Assembly (NCBI GenBank): GCA_003134785.1
Contig: PLCN01000021.1
Location: 1 to 64,000, forward strand
Direction: 5' to 3'
Origin: Spartobacteria bacterium
Lineage (GTDB): Bacteria > Verrucomicrobiota > Verrucomicrobiia > Chthoniobacterales > UBA10450
DNA length: 64,000 nucleotides
Part shown: piece by piece, positions 60,297-64,000 of the stretch
Position numbering within the stretch: the first letter of the stretch is position 1
Layout of the letters: every line of letters begins with the position of its first letter
Made by a program: the position numbers and the translations under genes
The notes under the pieces: generated by a model
Databases searched by the model: none
Seen by the model: the letters and a program-made list of their open reading frames with translations, nothing else
Told to the model about the DNA's origin: nothing

Positions 60297-61103
60297 TTAG
60301 TTTTTTGTAGGTGCAGGACTTGAAACGCCGGGTGGCGGTGACTCCAGGGTTCCGAAGAACGCCGGCTCGATCGGCGGATTCAGCGTGATCTGACGCGTGG
60401 AGGCTTTCTCCAACACCTTGCCCGTCTTCAAGTCCGTATCGGTGGAGGCGAATGCGAACAGAACCCCGCCTACCTTGCGAAAATCGGTCATGGTCGTCTC
60501 GATCGTCGTCGGCGTCGGATCGATATCGGGATGTAGAGCGCGAACCTCACGCCGGCGCGTGATGAGCCAGCTCTCCGGATCCAGGTAGAGAGTCGTGCTT
60601 ACCCCGTCACCAAAGGTAAGCCGAAGAACGTAGTAATTGATCTTGTCCACCATCTCCCGGCCGGCCAACTCCAGTTTATTCCCGCGCTGCCGCACCTCAT
60701 GCAACCCGAAGAGCTTGTCCGGCAGTTCCACTCCATGGCGGAGCGCGCTCGTCGCCGTCTCGGATTCGTCCACCGCATCGCCCTGGCCCTTCCACTGCCA
60801 GCCTCGTTTCCCGTCGAGAGCCTCCGTGTAAACGTGTTTGCCGCCGACCGTAATATCGATCCGCATTCGCCCCGGCCGCGCAGCGTAGTAAATCCCGTCC
60901 GCCTCGAAACCAGGATCGGCGATATGAAGATCGAACCGGATCGACTGGACCGCTTCGATTGCGGCGGCACCGCCGGCCGCGTTCACGTTGTGTTCGACCA
61001 ACTGATCGAGTGTCAAATCCTGCGCCGACGCCCTTGTGCCTGGGAGCAGGAGCAGAAAGCCAGGCATTAAGGCGATTAGTGCGCGACTGAAGCAAGAGCC
61101 CAT
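60297..61103 (-). CDS. LolA/lipoprotein-carrier-like periplasmic protein
   Basis: A 268-residue exported protein (signal about 1-27). The mature part starts LTLDQLVEHNVNAAGGAAAI, then RMRIDITVGGKHVYTEALDG and TTLYLDPESWLITRRREVRA. This is the outer-membrane-lipoprotein-sorting/LolA-like fold often found in proteins that process or carry lipids. Role unproven. Isolated on the minus strand. Confidence 0.8.
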   Translation of the reverse strand: MGSCFSRALIALMPGFLLLLPGTRASAQDLTLDQLVEHNVNAAGGAAAIEAVQSIRFDLHIADPGFEADGIYYAARPGRMRIDITVGGKHVYTEALDGKRGWQWKGQGDAVDESETATSALRHGVELPDKLFGLHEVRQRGNKLELAGREMVDKINYYVLRLTFGDGVSTTLYLDPESWLITRRREVRALHPDIDPTPTTIETTMTDFRKVGGVLFAFASTDTDLKTGKVLEKASTRQITLNPPIEPAFFGTLESPPPGVSSPAPTKN

Positions 61104-61232
61104 TACTCAAAGACGCCGCTGTCCGCGAGACTTGTCTAGCCTCCCGAGAATGCACAACCGCGAGAGCGTCGCAGGCATTCGCGAAAGACGATGATAGCGG
61201 GCGGCTATCTGATGCGGAGGTGGCGGTTCTCT

Positions 61233-61322
61233 TGTAGCCGCGTTCCTGTGGGACGCGCTCTGCGCCATCTCCCGAGCGCTCCACAGAAGCGCTGCTACAG
61301 CAGAGGTCGACCGCCGCTACAG
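61233..61322. repeat. Dispersed palindromic repeat (REP-like), copy 4, extended
   Basis: TGTAGCCGCGTTCCTGTGGG ACGCGC, then the inverted part GCGCTCCACAGAAGCGCTGC TACAG, then a further CGACCGCCGCTACAGG. Same family as at 9251, 42262 and 57752. Confidence 0.65.
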
Positions 61323-61435
61323 GTCAATTCGTTGATAGCAGCGCCCTGATAAAAAAAGAAACGGCGGAGAAAGCATTGCCTTCTCAAAGGCAAAGGGAAT
61401 ATCCTGCCTCAATAGTCATAGAGAGGATCGCTCCC

Positions 61436-64000
61436 ATGCAAACACTTACTTCGAAACACCCTGAATTTGGAACCAATCGAACGGCAATGCGGCATCTCTC
61501 GCGAGGAGCGGGCAGCGTTATTGGATTGCTCGTCTTGCTGTGGTCCCAAACGGCGCATGCCGCCACCATCACCGTCACGACGGCGGGTGACGACCTTACC
61601 CCTAATAATGGGAGCGTGTCTCTTCGTGAGGCGATGACCGCGATTAATGCCGGAAACAACCTCGGCGATCCGGATATCATTGCGCACACCGTAGGCGCGT
61701 TCGGCACTAACGACACCATCAACTTCAACATCGCGGGCGCGGGCGTGAAGACCATCAACGTTGGCTCCGATGCCAGCGCCAGCGGGATTGCGCTCCCGAC
61801 GATGACCAAGCCGCGTACGATCAACGGCTACACGCAAGGCGTCGCCTCCGTCAACACCCTGGCCAACGGGGACAATGCGGTGATCCTCATCGAGCTTAAT
61901 GGCACCAGCGCCGGCAACGGAAGCAATGGTTTAACTCTCGGAACCGGCAGCGGTGGCAGCACCATCACGGGCTTGGCGATCAATCGCTTCACCAGCAACG
62001 GCCTCGTGGTTCAGAGTAACGGCAACACTATTTCCGGCAACTTCATCGGCACCAATCCCGCTGGCACCACCCGGATGCCCAATGGAACGTTCCCTAATTC
62101 CGGCGACGGCATTCTCATCCAGAACGCCTCGAATAACGTCATCGGCACCCCTGCTACGGCTGACCGGAACGTTATTTCTGGGAACGCGCTCGGTGGGATT
62201 CACATCGCGGGCACTCTCACCACGCCGGCAAGCGGAAACATAATCCAGGGAAACTTTGTCGGCGTTGGCAAGGACGGCGTCAGCAGCGTAGGCAATCGGA
62301 CAGAGCCTGCGCCCGCGCCGGGTGCCGCCGAGGGCAACAACCTCTACGGCATCGAGATTTCCGGTGCAAATAATAATACGGTCGGCGGCACCACGGCGGG
62401 AGCCCGCAACATCGTCGCCCTCAACGCTGACGGGATTGCGATCGACAACGGAGGCCAGGGCAACCTCATTCAGGGGAACTTCGCCGGAGTGGGCGCCAAT
62501 GGCGTGACCCCGGTAGGAAACCTCCTACACGGCATCGCTCTGCGCAGCTCTAACGGCTTCTCTGCTCCCCTCGGCCCCCCGCAGCCCAATGAACCGGGCG
62601 TTTCCTTCAACCTGATCGGTGGCACAGCCGCCGGGGCTGGCAACCTTGTCGAGTTCAATGGCACCGGCGGCATCGCCGTCTTCGGTAACCCAGTGTCGGC
62701 TTCCGGACAGCCGAATCTCGACAACGCGATCCAGGGCAACTCCTTCTTCGAGAATGGCCGAAGCAACGCCAGCCCCGCCCCGCTCGGCATCGACCTGACA
62801 AACCAGTTCGTCTACCCCAAGGATGACGGCGTGACGCCCAACGACTCCAACGGGCACGGCGCACCCAACGATCCTAACAACTTCCAAAACTTTCCGGTGT
62901 TGACGACCGCGACATCGAGCGGCGGCATGACGAACATTGCCGGTACGCTCAGCAGCGACCCGAACTCAACATTCCGCATCGAGTTCTTCGCCAGCGATCC
63001 CGATCCGCTCGGTCTCCCCGCCGAGGGAGAGGAGTTCCTTGGCTTCACTAACGGGAGCACAGACGCTAGCGGCAACGTCTCGTTTAACGTGTCTCTGAAC
63101 GTGCCGGTAGCCAACGGCCGCGTCGTGACGGCCACTGCTACCGAAGCCGCTGGAAACACCTCGGAGTTCTCCACCGGCATTGTGGTGCCGACCCAGGCGC
63201 CTACACCCACCCCTACACCTACACCCACACCTACCGCTACACCTACACCTACTCCTGCATCTACATCTACACCCACACCCACACCAACAGCCACGCCCAC
63301 CCCCCCACCTACCGACGCTCTGAACCTATCCACGCGCGCGCGGGTCGACCTTGGAGACAGGGTGGTGATCGGCGGCTTTATCATCACTGGCAACGCTCCC
63401 AAGAAAGTGGTAGTGCGCGGGCTGGGACCGTCGCTCACCAGGTTCAACCTCAGCGGCGTGTTGCTCGACCCAGTCCTGGAGCTGCGCCAGGCGAATGGCT
63501 CCTTGATCCTAAGGACTGATAATTGGAAGGACAACCAGCGCGCGCAAATTGAAGGTAGCGTCTACCAACCCACCGATGACCGGGAATCGGTGATCCTGGC
63601 CACTCTTCAACCGGCAGCTTACACGGCGACCCTAAGCGGGAAGGACCAGACGACTGGCATAGGAACGGTAGAAGTTTACGATAACGATCAAGAGGCTGAC
63701 TCACAATTGGCCAACATCAGCACCCGCGGTTTCGTCCAGACCGGCGACAATGTGATGATCGGTGGATTCATGCTCGGCTTGGGCAGCAGCAATGTGCAAG
63801 TAGCAGTGCGCGGCTTAGGACCTTCGCTCAGCCAATTTGGACTAAGCAGCGTGCTCGCTGATCCTACTCTGGAATTGCACGACTCTAACGGGGCTACTCT
63901 GGCTGCGAACGACGACTGGCTAAGCGACCCGGTTTCGGCCGCACAGTTAACCGCGAATGGCCTCGCGTTGCCGGACTCAAAAGAATCCGGCATTTTCACT
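61436..64000 (+). CDS. CSLREA-type beta-helix surface protein with C-terminal modules (partial)
   Basis: A protein of at least 855 residues that runs off the window. A signal peptide (about 1-45) is followed by a CSLREA-like start (VTTAGDDLTPNNGSVSLREA), then a long right-handed beta-helix with Asn/Gly-rich repeats (GNxIxGNFIGTNxxG, NVIGT...RNVISGN). A P/T-rich linker (about 587-625) leads to at least two surface modules (from about 627 and 758; LSTRARVDLGDRVVIGGFII and STRGFVQTGDNVMIGGFML). The same modules end the GDSL hydrolase. Extracellular location is likely. No catalytic residues can be assigned. Confidence 0.9.
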   Translation, partial: MQTLTSKHPEFGTNRTAMRHLSRGAGSVIGLLVLLWSQTAHAATITVTTAGDDLTPNNGSVSLREAMTAINAGNNLGDPDIIAHTVGAFGTNDTINFNIAGAGVKTINVGSDASASGIALPTMTKPRTINGYTQGVASVNTLANGDNAVILIELNGTSAGNGSNGLTLGTGSGGSTITGLAINRFTSNGLVVQSNGNTISGNFIGTNPAGTTRMPNGTFPNSGDGILIQNASNNVIGTPATADRNVISGNALGGIHIAGTLTTPASGNIIQGNFVGVGKDGVSSVGNRTEPAPAPGAAEGNNLYGIEISGANNNTVGGTTAGARNIVALNADGIAIDNGGQGNLIQGNFAGVGANGVTPVGNLLHGIALRSSNGFSAPLGPPQPNEPGVSFNLIGGTAAGAGNLVEFNGTGGIAVFGNPVSASGQPNLDNAIQGNSFFENGRSNASPAPLGIDLTNQFVYPKDDGVTPNDSNGHGAPNDPNNFQNFPVLTTATSSGGMTNIAGTLSSDPNSTFRIEFFASDPDPLGLPAEGEEFLGFTNGSTDASGNVSFNVSLNVPVANGRVVTATATEAAGNTSEFSTGIVVPTQAPTPTPTPTPTPTATPTPTPASTSTPTPTPTATPTPPPTDALNLSTRARVDLGDRVVIGGFIITGNAPKKVVVRGLGPSLTRFNLSGVLLDPVLELRQANGSLILRTDNWKDNQRAQIEGSVYQPTDDRESVILATLQPAAYTATLSGKDQTTGIGTVEVYDNDQEADSQLANISTRGFVQTGDNVMIGGFMLGLGSSNVQVAVRGLGPSLSQFGLSSVLADPTLELHDSNGATLAANDDWLSDPVSAAQLTANGLALPDSKESGIFT
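63196..63312. repeat. Low-complexity ACACCT/CACCC repeats coding a Pro-Thr linker
   Basis: About 20 copies of CCNACN-type codon pairs encode alternating Pro-Thr between the beta-helix and the C-terminal modules. It is prone to slippage. Confidence 0.8.

Noticed and set aside
62812-63534. Minus-strand frame rich in VGVGVGV
   Set aside because: Shadow of the Pro-Thr linker of the beta-helix protein.
1-64000. CRISPR array
   Set aside because: No regularly spaced direct repeats with unique spacers were found; the tandem repeats seen are coding linkers or TPR units.

Overview
The window looks like chromosomal DNA of a GC-rich, soil-type member of the Verrucomicrobiota, probably Chthoniobacterales/Spartobacteria-like. 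This is an inference from gene content, not from a marker phylogeny. The supporting signs are a DUF1800/DUF1501 pair, an 800-residue orphan FtsX-type permease, secreted proteins ending in tandem copies of an 'STRGFV...GDN.MIGG...RxxGPSL' surface module, many RHS remnants, and a family of short palindromic intergenic repeats. Core genes (rpoA, rplQ, sufCBD, tRNA-Gln) show that this is chromosome rather than plasmid or phage.

Layout. 1-6 kb is an accessory, decaying RHS region. An RHS gene is split by a complete IS1595-family element (89-3008; 24-bp inverted ends, 8-bp target duplication) that carries a transposase, a small basic protein, a divergent metallopeptidase and an unknown protein. A second, partial copy of the same RHS segment lies at 5.4-5.9 kb. 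6-9 kb holds small membrane proteins and a DUF421 protein, then a truncated DUF899 gene next to a 5' half of a tRNA-Thr, probably an old integration scar. 9.5-18.2 kb is a minus-strand block: CPBP protease, phosphoribosyltransferase, sensor-like membrane protein, TMEM175-like channel, ornithine-cyclodeaminase-family enzyme, and a MacA/MacB-like exporter with separate ATPase and two permeases. 18.3-32.6 kb mixes secreted and membrane proteins with an AbrB/Doc toxin-antitoxin pair (frameshifted toxin), a GDSL hydrolase and its deleted paralogue, the DUF1800/DUF1501 pair, and a frameshifted FAD oxidoreductase. 32.8-36.7 kb carries lemA with two TPM-domain genes, then rpoA-rplQ. A very good sigma-54 promoter precedes a 76-residue membrane protein and the orphan permease (36.9-39.6 kb). 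39.6-43.3 kb holds a phosphoesterase, a DEAD-box helicase, a CBS protein and a WYL regulator. 43.4-47.1 kb is the sufCBD operon.

47.2-53.6 kb is the most interesting block. A CHASE2 class III nucleotide cyclase is divergent from a tight four-gene operon encoding an outer-membrane beta-barrel, a periplasmic FecR-domain protein, a receiver protein with a degenerate dimerisation domain, and a histidine kinase whose N-terminus is a cyclic-nucleotide-binding domain. Together they could form an envelope-to-cytoplasm circuit in which the cyclase makes a nucleotide that the kinase reads. 53.7-61.1 kb has tRNA-Gln, small and TPR proteins, a response regulator, two short broken membrane genes that are not open reading frames, a DUF4440-like protein, a TlpA-like thioredoxin and a LolA-like protein. 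The window ends inside a large CSLREA-type beta-helix surface protein.

Three frameshifts (the Doc toxin and two in the oxidoreductase) all fall in or beside homopolymer runs. Assembly error is therefore a live alternative to true pseudogenes. No CRISPR array, rRNA gene or prophage was seen.
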